Shown here piece after piece: positions 44,027 to 51,496 of a stretch of 64,000 nucleotides of DNA. The notes under the pieces were generated by a model. The model made no database searches and had not been told where the DNA came from. It worked only from the letters and a program-made list of their open reading frames with translations. The stretch lies in contig CAVXZG010000002.1 in NCBI GenBank assembly GCA_963766375.1, forward strand, positions 1 to 64,000, read 5' to 3'. Each line of letters starts with the position of its first letter. Positions within the stretch are counted from its first letter, which is position 1. The position numbers were made by a program, and so were the translations under genes. This stretch comes from AC-32 sp963766375 (lineage in GTDB: Bacteria; Actinomycetota; Thermoleophilia; Gaiellales; Gaiellaceae).

Positions 44027-44844
44027 CGCAGGAGCCCCGCTCCCACGATTCGCAGCTTGGTCAGCGGCGAAAGGCGTACCGAGCCGTCGAAGACGTCGAA
44101 CCCGCGCGCCTCGATCCGGTCGAGCGTCGCCCGGTAGAGGCCTGCGAAGGTCGCGACGCAGGCCGAGCTGCGCGAGTCGAGCGAGCCGAGCAGCTCGAGC
44201 CCCTCCTCGAGATAGGCGCGCGCCCGCGAGGCCTGAAAGGCCATCAGCGCTCGCCACTCGGGGCCGACCCGGCCCGCGGCGATGTCCTCCTCCGAGACCC
44301 CGTAGGCCGACAGCTCGTCCTGCGGCAGGTAGACGCGACCGAGCTCCCAGTCCTCTCGCACGTCGCGCGCGATGTTGATCAGCTGGAGCGCGACTCCGAG
44401 CGTCTCGGCGCGCTCGACGTCTTCCGAGCCGTAGACCGCGACGCAGGCGACGCCAACGGCGCCGGCGACGTGGCGGCAGTAGCCATGCAGCTCGCCGAAG
44501 TCCGCGTAACGGTTCTGCTCGGTGTCCTGGAGCCCGCCGTCCACGAGATCGTGGAGCGCTCCGTCGGGGATCGGATAGCGCGAGCGGGCGTCGGCGAGGG
44601 CCACGAGCATCGAGTCCTCGCCGGGCGCCGAATCGAGCGCGGCATGCAGCTCCTGGAGCCGGGCGCGCTTCTCGTCCACGGGCAGCTCGCCGTCGGCCAC
44701 GTCGTCCACCTGTCGCGCGAAGGCGTAGATGGCGGCGATCGCCTGCCGCTTCGGCCGCGGCAGCACCATGATCCCGTAGGCGAAGTTGCGCGCCTCGCGG
44801 CGGGTGATGCGCTCGACCTCCGCGTAGGCGGCCTCGACGGTCAC
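44023..44844 (-). CDS. hpnD: Presqualene diphosphate synthase HpnD
   Basis: A 273-residue trans-isoprenyl diphosphate synthase of the squalene/phytoene synthase family. It has two acidic motifs, AFARQVDDVADGELPVDEKR and LQLINIARDVREDWELGRVYLP, and the conserved EARNFAYGIMVLPRPKRQAI. It condenses two FPP to presqualene diphosphate. The GTG start overlaps the hpnC stop (GTGA). Placed between hpnC and hpnE it is assigned to HpnD rather than to a carotenoid enzyme. Confidence 0.9.
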   Translation of the reverse strand: MTVEAAYAEVERITRREARNFAYGIMVLPRPKRQAIAAIYAFARQVDDVADGELPVDEKRARLQELHAALDSAPGEDSMLVALADARSRYPIPDGALHDLVDGGLQDTEQNRYADFGELHGYCRHVAGAVGVACVAVYGSEDVERAETLGVALQLINIARDVREDWELGRVYLPQDELSAYGVSEEDIAAGRVGPEWRALMAFQASRARAYLEEGLELLGSLDSRSSACVATFAGLYRATLDRIEARGFDVFDGSVRLSPLTKLRIVGAGLLR

Positions 44845-45665
44845 CGTAGCGCCGCCAGAGCCAGTCGGGCGCGCGAGGGGCGCGGTCGCTGCGTGAAGAC
44901 GTCCCAGTCGGCTCGTTCCAGCGCCTCGAGTGCAGCGAGACCACCTCGGGCGAAGAGCGCCACCCCACGGCCCACTCGCCCGCCGAGCCGGCGCCCGAGC
45001 TCCTCGCCCGAGCCCAGCAGGCCGCGCGCGCGGACGGCCTCGAACTCCAGCAGCCGCCGCAGCGGCTCGTTCGGCTCCGCCAGCTCGGTGACGCCGAAGC
45101 GGCGCCGGTCCTCGGCCGGGAGGTACACGCGCCCGAGCGCGAGGTCGCGCGGCACGTCCTGAAGGAAGTTCACGAGCTGCAGCCCGGTGCAGACATCGTC
45201 CGAGAGGGCGACCAGCGCCGGCTCGGTCCGCCCCACCACGCCGAGCACGAGCCGCCCCACCGGGTCGGCAGAGTGCACGCAGTAGCCCTTGAGCTCGTCC
45301 CACGTCTCGTAGTCGGCCACACGCTGGTCGATTCGGTTGGCCTCGATCAGGCGCAGGAACGGCTCGCGCGGAAGGTCGCACGCGCGGATCGTCGGTTGCA
45401 GCGCCCGCATCACCTCCCACGTCGGCTCGCCCTCGTAGCAGGCCTCGACCTCGGCCTCGAGCTCGTCCAGGGCGGCGAGCCTGTTTCCTTCGAGCTCGTC
45501 GCCGATCAGGTCCACGAGCCGTGCGAACCCGTACACCGCCCGCAGGTGTGGGCGCAACGCGCGCGGGAACAAGAGCGACGCCACGGGGAAGTTCTCCGTG
45601 CGCGCACGGGCTGCGACCGAGCTGGCGGAAGCCGGATCCATGGACAAACCATGGCGCTCAGCCAT
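44841..45665 (-). CDS. hpnC: Hydroxysqualene synthase HpnC
   Basis: A 274-residue squalene/phytoene-synthase family protein: ENFPVASLLFPRALRPHLRAVYGFARLVDLIGDE, NRIDQRVADYETWDELKGYC, and LQLVNFLQDVPRDLALGRVYLP. The first acidic motif is weakened relative to HpnD (DLIGDE), as in HpnC, which converts presqualene diphosphate to hydroxysqualene. ATG 45665 is chosen; ATG 45641 is also possible. It is first of the hopanoid operon; its 5' end lies across from a divergent response regulator gene, so the promoters overlap. Confidence 0.88.
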   Translation of the reverse strand: MAERHGLSMDPASASSVAARARTENFPVASLLFPRALRPHLRAVYGFARLVDLIGDELEGNRLAALDELEAEVEACYEGEPTWEVMRALQPTIRACDLPREPFLRLIEANRIDQRVADYETWDELKGYCVHSADPVGRLVLGVVGRTEPALVALSDDVCTGLQLVNFLQDVPRDLALGRVYLPAEDRRRFGVTELAEPNEPLRRLLEFEAVRARGLLGSGEELGRRLGGRVGRGVALFARGGLAALEALERADWDVFTQRPRPSRARLALAALR

Positions 45666-46082
45666 ACGCCTAGTCAAACGGCCTATAGTCAACTCCTGAC
45701 CGAAAGCGGCTCAGCGCCCGTAATCGTCGTCGCGGACGACGAGGAGGACATCCTCGAACTGGTCGCGCTCGGGCTCGAGCGCGTGGGCTACGTCGTACAC
45801 CGCGCGGCTGACGGTGAGCAGGCGCTCGCACTGATGCAGGAGCACACGCCGGACGTCGCGATCCTCGACGTGGCGATGCCGAAGCTCGACGGATTCGAGC
45901 TCACGCGCCGCCTGCGCAACGACCCGGCAACGAGCGGGATCAAGATCGTGCTGCTGACCGCCCGGGTGCAGGAGGCGGACGTCGACGCGGGCCTGGCCGC
46001 GGGCGCGCACGACTACATCACCAAGCCGTTCAGCCCGCAGGAATTGCAGGACCGCGTGGCCGCCCTCTTGCAGGACCCGTGA
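45651..46082 (+). CDS. Single-domain response regulator (receiver)
   Basis: A protein of about 143 residues. The CheY-like receiver has acidic pocket Asp-Asp-Glu in VVADDEEDILELV, phospho-Asp in VAILDVAMPKLDGFEL, Thr in VLLTARVQEADVDAG and Lys in YITKPFSPQELQDRV. No output domain is present. The start is uncertain: ATG 45651 gives a 24-residue leader that overlaps hpnC; a later start would lie close to the receiver. It is divergent from hpnC and convergent with an OmpR-type regulator. Confidence 0.78.
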   Translation: MALSHTPSQTAYSQLLTESGSAPVIVVADDEEDILELVALGLERVGYVVHRAADGEQALALMQEHTPDVAILDVAMPKLDGFELTRRLRNDPATSGIKIVLLTARVQEADVDAGLAAGAHDYITKPFSPQELQDRVAALLQDP

Positions 46083-46092
46083 TACTCCGGGT

Positions 46093-46776
46093 CTAGGGCG
46101 AGTAGCGGTAGCCGAAGCCGCGCACGGTCTCGATCGCGCCGGGCTGCGCGCCGGCGTCCGCGAGCTTCTTGCGCAGGTAGCCGACGTAGAGCTTGACCTG
46201 GTCGCGTGAGGTTCCGCGCTCGCCGCCCCAGACCAGCTCGAGCAGCTGACCGTGCTCGAGCAGCTGGTTCGGGTGCTCGACGAAGGTCGCGAGCAGCTTG
46301 AACTCGAGCGGCGTCAGCTCGACCGAGCGCTCGCCCACGGTGAGCCGGCGTTCGGCGAAATCCACGGTCAGGAGCGCATCGCTGTAGGTCTCCTTCGGCC
46401 CGCCGCCAACCGCTCGACGCAAGACGGACTCGACGCGGGCGAGCAGCTCCTGGCGCCCGAAGGGCTTCGTCACATAGTCGTCGGCACCGGCGCGCAAGGC
46501 TCGCACCTTCTCGAGCTCCTCACCGCGGGCACTCAGCATCACCACGGGCACGTCGCTCAGATCGCGAATCCGCTCGAGCGTCGCCCACCCGTCGAGGTCC
46601 GGCATGTTGACGTCGAGCACGACGAGGTCGGGGCGTTGGTCGTAGAGCGCCTTCAGCGCCGCCCGTCCGTCCGGGGCCTCGGTGATGAGATACCCGGCGC
46701 GGCCGAGCAGCGTGGAAACGAGTGCACGGACATCCGGATCGTCGTCCACCACGAGCACCGAGGGCGAGGGCTTCAT
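46093..46776 (-). CDS. OmpR/PhoB-family response regulator
   Basis: A 227-residue regulator with a receiver (VLVVDDDPDVRALVSTLLGRAG, phospho-Asp in DLVVLDVNMPDLDGWATL, KPFGRQELLARV) and a winged-helix output (LTVGERSVELTPLEFKLLATFVEH, GERGTSRDQVKLYVGYLRKKLADAG). The ATG 46776 gives MKPSPSVLVVDDD. No histidine kinase is adjacent. It faces the single-domain regulator. The target genes are unknown. Confidence 0.92.
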   Translation of the reverse strand: MKPSPSVLVVDDDPDVRALVSTLLGRAGYLITEAPDGRAALKALYDQRPDLVVLDVNMPDLDGWATLERIRDLSDVPVVMLSARGEELEKVRALRAGADDYVTKPFGRQELLARVESVLRRAVGGGPKETYSDALLTVDFAERRLTVGERSVELTPLEFKLLATFVEHPNQLLEHGQLLELVWGGERGTSRDQVKLYVGYLRKKLADAGAQPGAIETVRGFGYRYSP

Positions 46777-46792
46777 ACGGTTTTCATACTAG

Positions 46793-46889
46793 ACGTCGGC
46801 GAGCACGTCGCTCGAGCCGGCCTTGCAGGTCTTGAAGCCGTTCAGCCTGGCCGAGCTGAAGCAGGCGCTTGTGGCCGCGGCCGGCTAGC
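46793..46889 (+). pseudogene. Remnant of a receiver domain C-terminus
   Basis: In the plus-strand frame ending with TAG at 46887-46889 the text LQVLKPFSLAELKQALVAAA is the typical last strand and helix of a response-regulator receiver (the KPF motif). The part upstream is not conserved and there is no start, so this is a fragment. It overlaps the 3' end of the DUF192 gene on the other strand. It may be the tail of a duplicated regulator gene. Confidence 0.4.
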
Positions 46890-47261
46890 CGGCTCGCTGC
46901 GCCAGACCTGAGTCAGCGAGACGCCGGGGCGCAAGCCCTGCCTGGCGGCTTCGCCGGCCGGGAGCTCCAGCACCGTGCGCGATCCCCGGCAGGCCGCGGC
47001 CCGCCATGGGGCGAGCTCCGCTGCGACCTTCAGGACCCGGCTCTCCCGGTCGAGGAAGACCGCGTCGATCGGGAAGCGCATGAACGCCGTGTGGATCGAG
47101 GCCGCCGGCCGGAGCAGCATCCCCTCGCCCGAGGAGAGACCGCTCCGGCCGAGCAGGCCGCGCAAGCGGGCGAACATCGTCTCCGCAAGGAGACAGTGCT
47201 CGCAGACGACGGTGCCGTCGTCGTTCGCCAGCGCAACTTCCGGCATCCGCCCCGGCATCAT
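46842..47261 (-). CDS. DUF192 family protein
   Basis: A 139-residue protein: CEHCLLAETMFARLRGLLGRSG, EGMLLRPAASIHTAFMRFPIDAVFLDR, VLKVAAELAPWRAAACRGSRTVLELPAGEA. This is the usual DUF192 core, often found as a small exported or cytosolic domain of unknown role. Its first ATG overlaps the M15-like gene's stop (TGATG). The C-terminal tail after SLTQVWRSE is Pro/Arg-rich and atypical. Confidence 0.8.
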   Translation of the reverse strand: MMPGRMPEVALANDDGTVVCEHCLLAETMFARLRGLLGRSGLSSGEGMLLRPAASIHTAFMRFPIDAVFLDRESRVLKVAAELAPWRAAACRGSRTVLELPAGEAARQGLRPGVSLTQVWRSEPASRPRPQAPASARPG

Positions 47262-48658
47262 CAGTACCCGACGTGGATGTGGTCGTAGTGGTTGGCCAGC
47301 GGGAACGACGGCCCGCCGAGCCCCATCAGCGAGATCACCTGCGCCGGGAGCATCCGGCCGGGGAGCATGAGGACGCTGCGCACCGCCTGCTCCGTGATCC
47401 CGCCGGGCTGCTGGTGCCCCGTGATCGAGACGTCACGGAGAGCGGCGATGTCGACCGCGCGGCCGTACACGTGCGCGGAGACGACACCCGGGCGGGCGTA
47501 GAGCCGGTGCCCGCTGACGAGGCACGAGACCGTGACCTCGCGGTACGTCTGGGCCAGGTACAGCATCAGCGCGAGCACCCGGACGTCCACGCGGCCGGCG
47601 GCGACGTCTGCGCGCCCGCCCGCGTAGATGTGCAGCCGGGAGTCGTGCAGAACGCGGTCCTGCAGGTCGGCCTTCTGCGAGAGCAGGCCCCGCACCAGGC
47701 TCGTGAGCCCGACGGAGCGGTAGTAGTTGCGCAGCGCGACCACGCGGTCGGCGAGCGAGGTGTCGCTCGAGTACGAGAGCGCCGCGGCCCACGGGTTCGC
47801 GCGGCCGCCGAGCGAGCCCAGGCGGAACGCGAGCGTGCGCAGGCCCGCCCGGTTCGCCGGCACGCGGCCGTTGTGGCCGTCCGCGCGAAGGGTCGCGAGC
47901 ACGAGCGCCCAGTCGACGTGCGCCTGCCGCGAGAAGGCGACGAGCTCACGCGCGAACGCGAGCTGCAGCCGGGCGGCGGGAGGCGTCGGGTCGGGAGCCG
48001 AGCGGTTCAGCCAGACGGTCGCGCCCGCGGCGGCGTCCACCTCGGGGTCGAGCGCCGGGGCTTTCTCCGGCTTGGGAGCTTGAGCCTTCGGCTTGTGCGA
48101 AGCGTGTGGCCGGGAAGGCTTGGCGCCCTGGCGCGCGACGTGCCTCGTCGAGACGGCCGCCTGCTTTGGCGCGGACGATGGCAACGCCGCCGAGGCCGAG
48201 GAGTGCGAGGGCCGCGAGCTCAGCACAGCAGTCTTGACCGCGGCCGGCGCTGGAGCCGGCTCGGCCGGGGTCGTCGGCTCCGGCTGATCGCCTGCGTCGA
48301 CCTGCCCGCTAGCAGGCGCAGGGCCGGTCGGTCCTGTCGGACCGGTCGGCCCGGTCGTGCCCTGTTCGGCCTGCGCGACGACCGGGGTCGCCTCGTCGGC
48401 CGCGAGCATCGACCTCACGCCGTTGCCCGCGCCCGCGGAGAGCGCGAGCCCGGCAAAGAAGAGAAGGCTGAAGGACAGCGTGTGCGCGAAGCGCTTGCCA
48501 AAGCTGCGCTTCGGTGCGGGCTGCGGCTCCGTCTCGCCCCGCTCGTCCCACTCGTCCCAGGCGCGGCCCCTCCCGAGCACGGTGAGGACGCACCTCGCGA
48601 AGGAGAGGAGGAGGAGGTGGTGGAGAAACCGCCTGGTCAGAGAATTCCGTCGTGGCAT
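47261..48658 (-). CDS. Membrane-anchored protein with Pro-rich linker and M15-like peptidase domain
   Basis: A 465-residue protein. ATG 48658 is preferred to an ATG 207 bases upstream because the basic N-terminus and membrane helix (AHTLSFSLLFFAGLALSAGAG, near residue 60) begin here. A low-complexity linker with TGPTGPTGPTGP and Ala/Pro/Lys-rich text follows. The C-terminal domain has SAHVYGRAVDIAALRDV and HYDHIHVGY, with His/Asp and HxH like the zinc site of M15 D-Ala-D-Ala carboxypeptidases. It probably acts on peptidoglycan outside the membrane. It is divergent from the Tad pilus operon, 385 bases away. Confidence 0.72.
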   Translation of the reverse strand: MPRRNSLTRRFLHHLLLLSFARCVLTVLGRGRAWDEWDERGETEPQPAPKRSFGKRFAHTLSFSLLFFAGLALSAGAGNGVRSMLAADEATPVVAQAEQGTTGPTGPTGPTGPAPASGQVDAGDQPEPTTPAEPAPAPAAVKTAVLSSRPSHSSASAALPSSAPKQAAVSTRHVARQGAKPSRPHASHKPKAQAPKPEKAPALDPEVDAAAGATVWLNRSAPDPTPPAARLQLAFARELVAFSRQAHVDWALVLATLRADGHNGRVPANRAGLRTLAFRLGSLGGRANPWAAALSYSSDTSLADRVVALRNYYRSVGLTSLVRGLLSQKADLQDRVLHDSRLHIYAGGRADVAAGRVDVRVLALMLYLAQTYREVTVSCLVSGHRLYARPGVVSAHVYGRAVDIAALRDVSITGHQQPGGITEQAVRSVLMLPGRMLPAQVISLMGLGGPSFPLANHYDHIHVGY

Positions 48659-49043
48659 TGCCTTGCTCCCGTTCGTCGGGCGCCGGTGGGCCGCCACTTC
48701 GGCGCGGATCTCGATTGGCATCCGCGGGCCGTACGGACTTGGGAGGACTATCGAGCGACCGGGCCGCGGCGCCCTCCCCCGATCTAGGGAAGTCGGGGTC
48801 GGATCCCTTGCACGAGGGATGCGCCCCCCGCCGGATCTGAACCGATGATCGCGGCACTGAGTCATATAGGCGGCGCGGCCACGCCACAGAACACTTCGGA
48901 GGTCTTTCCGGCGTGACCAAGCGCATCGCCAGCACGAACAACAGACTTTTCCAGAACCGCAGGCAACTCATTCACGCGGTTATTCCATCGGGCAATTCGC
49001 GCGCCGACGCGTGCGCATCGATGAGAGAAGGGAGGTGACTCAA
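48659..49043. promoter_or_regulatory. 385-bp divergent intergenic region before the Tad pilus operon
   Basis: No convincing gene fills this gap. It holds an ATCCCT/AGGGAT stem (near 48,805-48,820), a T-arm-like stretch GGTTCAGATCC on the minus strand near 48,835-48,850, and a possible 41-codon frame from GTG 48913 to TGA 49036-49038 (MTKRIASTNNRLFQNRRQL) that ends at the flp ribosome-binding site. Divergent promoters for flp and the M15-like gene must lie here. Confidence 0.45.
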
Positions 49044-49232
49044 ATGCTGAAGCTCTTCACCTTCGTGCAGGCCGCCGCAGATTCATTGCGCCGGCGCGAG
49101 GAGGGGCAGACGATGGCGGAGTACGGAGTGGTGCTCGCCGTCATCACGCTCCTGGTGGTTGGTTCGATCACGCTTCTCTCCGGAAAGATCCAGGGGGCGA
49201 TCGACGCCGTCTCGGCCATCATGCCCGGCTAG
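49044..49232 (+). CDS. flp: Flp/Fap-type pilin
   Basis: A 62-residue pilin. The prepilin cleavage site is after Gly21, followed by QTMAEYGVVLAVITLLVVGS: the conserved Glu at position 5 and Tyr at 6 of the mature pilin are present. The N-terminal leader is basic (RRREEG). GGGAGGTG lies seven bases before the ATG. It forms the shaft of the Tad pilus. It is followed by a stem-loop and then tadE, as in other tad operons. Confidence 0.93.
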   Translation: MLKLFTFVQAAADSLRRREEGQTMAEYGVVLAVITLLVVGSITLLSGKIQGAIDAVSAIMPG

Positions 49233-49258
49233 GGCAAGCCCGCACGTATTTCGTCTGG

Positions 49259-49280
49259 GGCCCCTTCCTCGGAAGGGGCC
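49259..49280 (+). terminator. Perfect stem-loop after flp
   Basis: GGCCCCTTCC is followed by TC and its exact inverse GGAAGGGGCC, a stem of nine pairs with a CTCG loop, 27 bases after the flp stop and 24 before the tadE start. No long U-tract follows. It may stabilise the flp transcript or reduce read-through, so that the pilin is made in excess of the assembly proteins. Confidence 0.6.
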
Positions 49281-49303
49281 TCTTCCCTCAAAGAAGGACT
49301 CCC

Positions 49304-49708
49304 GTGATTACCGCATATCGCCGCAAAATTCAGATGAGATCGGAGCGAGGCCAGTCGCTGGTCGAATTCGCACTGGCGTTGCCGATTCTCGTCCTGCTCC
49401 TGTTTGCGGTGATCCAGTTTGGAATCGCTTTCAACAACTACGTCACGTTGACCGACGCCACCCGCGCCGGCGCCCGCAAGGCGGCCGTCGGGCGACAGCT
49501 GTCCGACCCGGTTGGCGCTTGCGTAACCGCGATCCGGAACTCCGCGACCGACCTCAGGCAGGCGGATCTTTCTCCCAGCTGCTCGTCGACCTGGCAGCCG
49601 GGCGCGGACGTGAGCGTGACCGCGACCTACCCGTACACGATCAACCTGCTCGGCATTCCGGTGAAGACCGGGCGCCTGTCGAGCACGACCACGGAGCGTG
49701 TGGAATGA
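49304..49708 (+). CDS. tadE: TadE-like minor pilin
   Basis: A 134-residue protein with a GTG start and an N-terminal TadE signature, ERGQSLVEFALALPILVLLLFAVIQFGIAFNNYV, then TDATRAGARKAA, and a short extracytoplasmic part with two Cys (one in GACVTAI, one in LSPSCSST). It is a pseudopilin of the Tad system, anchored by the N-terminal helix. It overlaps tadG by four bases. Confidence 0.9.
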   Translation: MITAYRRKIQMRSERGQSLVEFALALPILVLLLFAVIQFGIAFNNYVTLTDATRAGARKAAVGRQLSDPVGACVTAIRNSATDLRQADLSPSCSSTWQPGADVSVTATYPYTINLLGIPVKTGRLSSTTTERVE

Positions 49709-50659
49709 GAGCTCGCAGCGATCGTGGCCAGGCAACCGTCCTGACCGTCGTGTTCCTGGTCGTGCTCCTGGGCATGGCGGCCCTGGTCCTCGACATCGGG
49801 TCGTGGTACCGAGCCGACCGGGCGACGCAGTCGACCGCGGACGCCGCGGCCCTCGCGGGCGCGCAGGCGCTGCCGGGCGACAGCGCAACGGCAAACACCC
49901 TGGCGCTGCAGTACGCGACGAAGAACGGCGGCCTCGGCTCGGGCGGGGTCACGTTCTCCTCGAAGATCGTCGCCAACGACACCATCAAGGTCACCGTCAA
50001 GCGCGCCGCCCCCACCTTCTTCGCGAAGATCTTCGGGAAGAACACGGTGACCGTCGGTTCGACGGCGACGGCCCGATCGGAGGGCGTCTCGGCGGTCAAG
50101 TACGTCGCCCCGATCGTCGTCCACTACAAGCACCCGCTGCTCAACTGCAAGGGGCCTGCTTCGAAGCCGACCTGCGCTCCGGACTTCGGCCCCACTCACC
50201 CGACGACACTGGACCTCGAGGATCTGCACAAGCCGGGCGGCGGCAGCGGCTCAGGCGCGTTTGGCCTGCTCAATTTGAACTACGGCGATCCGACCGGAAA
50301 TATCGGCGCCGGAACGCTCGCCGACTGGCTGCTGAACGGGTATGGCGACGAGCTGCCTCTCGGTACCTATTACTCCGCGCCGTCGGCGAACTTCAACAAC
50401 TCGCAATTCCAGAGCTCCCTCGACCGCCGTCATCGGCAAAGAGGTGCTCTTCCCCGTCTACCGCCTGTTGACCGGCCCGGGATCGAACGCCAAGTACGAC
50501 ATCATCGGCTGGGTCGGCTTCGTCATCACCTCGTTCAACACGGGCGGAAGCTCCGGAACCCTCACCGGCTACTTCACCAGCTACACCGCCAGCGGAGTCC
50601 AGGCGACGACCGGTGGAAACCCCTACTTCGGCGTTCACAAAGTCGAGCTCGTCGATTAA
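49705..50659 (+). pseudogene. tadG: TadG-like pilus protein, one frameshift
   Basis: The N-terminus RGQATVLTVVFLVVLLGMAALVLDIGSWYRADRATQ is the Tad/TadG N-terminal domain, followed by STADAAALAGAQALPGD. The extracytoplasmic part reads VVHYKHPLLNCKGPASKP, LNLNYGDPTGNIGAGTLADW. Near 50,420 an extra G shifts the frame, and the sense resumes as TAVIGKEVLFPVYRLLTGPG, ending at 50659. With this corrected it is about 318 residues. It probably sits in the cell envelope at the pilus base. Confidence 0.82.
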
Positions 50660-50686
50660 CCAACTCCAGGAGAGAGAGCCACTGCA

Positions 50687-51496
50687 ATGACATATCGAGT
50701 CAGGAACATCGGAATCGCTGTCGCGCTCGCCGCCGTCGCAGCTCTTTTCACGAGTTTCTACGTGACGAGCTACAAGCGGCACGTGCAGCGAGGCGAGGAC
50801 CAGGTCACGGTGCTCGTCGCCAAGCACGACATCGCTCAGGGCACCCCAGGGGCCGAGGCTTCGAAAGACCTCACCTCCTTGCAGGTGCCGCGGCGCAGCG
50901 TCGTCCACGGCGCAATCTCGAGCCCGGACGAGATCCAGAATCTCGTCGCCACGCAGAAGACGCTCGAGGGTGAACAGGTCACGGTCCGGCGGTTCAGCCC
51001 CGTAGCCGAGAACGGCGTTCGGGCCGATCTCAAGGGCAACCTCCGCGGGATGCAGGTCCAGGGCGACATCAACCAGACGCTCGCCGGGACTCTGCGCGAC
51101 GGTGACCACGTCGACGTCGTCGCAACCTTCAAGTACCACTTTGCCGGCGCCACCTCGCAGGACAGCTTCTCTGCGACCCGCGTCGTCCTGCGCGACCTGA
51201 AGGTCCTGAAGGCGCCGGTCGGACCGCCGGTCGGGAGCAAGCTGTCGACCGGGCTGCAGAGCAACTTCTCGGTTCTGCTCGCCGTCACGGACCAGCAGGC
51301 GCAGAAGCTCAACTTCGTTTCCAGCACCGTCGGCGGCAGTGCCTCGAGCGGCGTGGGCTGGTCGCTCCAGCTCCGGCCGGTCGTGCACGCGGCCGACAGC
51401 CCGGAGAGCGTGACCACGCTGGGAACCGTCCTCCGCGACGGGCTCAGCAAGAAGCAGCTGAAGCGCTTCTTCGGCACCTTCGGAGGAGGTCAGTGA
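50687..51496 (+). CDS. cpaB: CpaB/RcpC pilus assembly protein (SAF domain)
   Basis: A 269-residue protein: an N-terminal membrane helix (IGIAVALAAVAALFTSFYVTSY), then the SAF domain VTVLVAKHDIAQGTPGAEA...EQVTVRRFSPVAENGVRAD, and a C-terminal RcpC part with LAGTLRDGDHVDVVATFKYHF. In Gram-negatives CpaB works with the secretin; no secretin gene is present here, in line with a single-membrane cell. Its stop overlaps the next gene's ATG (TGATG). Confidence 0.88.
   Translation: MTYRVRNIGIAVALAAVAALFTSFYVTSYKRHVQRGEDQVTVLVAKHDIAQGTPGAEASKDLTSLQVPRRSVVHGAISSPDEIQNLVATQKTLEGEQVTVRRFSPVAENGVRADLKGNLRGMQVQGDINQTLAGTLRDGDHVDVVATFKYHFAGATSQDSFSATRVVLRDLKVLKAPVGPPVGSKLSTGLQSNFSVLLAVTDQQAQKLNFVSSTVGGSASSGVGWSLQLRPVVHAADSPESVTTLGTVLRDGLSKKQLKRFFGTFGGGQ

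Noticed and set aside
45641..45695. Promoters with TTGACT or TATAGT elements between hpnC and the receiver gene
   Set aside because: Spacing between candidate -35 and -10 elements is not convincing and the starts are uncertain.
46252..46911. Plus-strand 219-codon frame opposite the OmpR regulator
   Set aside because: Shadow of the regulator on the other strand; only its last 97 bases, in a different frame, show a receiver remnant.
48800..48880. Possible tRNA gene on the minus strand (GGTTCAGATCC T-arm)
   Set aside because: The T-arm is convincing only in part, and no matching acceptor stem, D-arm or anticodon arm could be found at the right distances.
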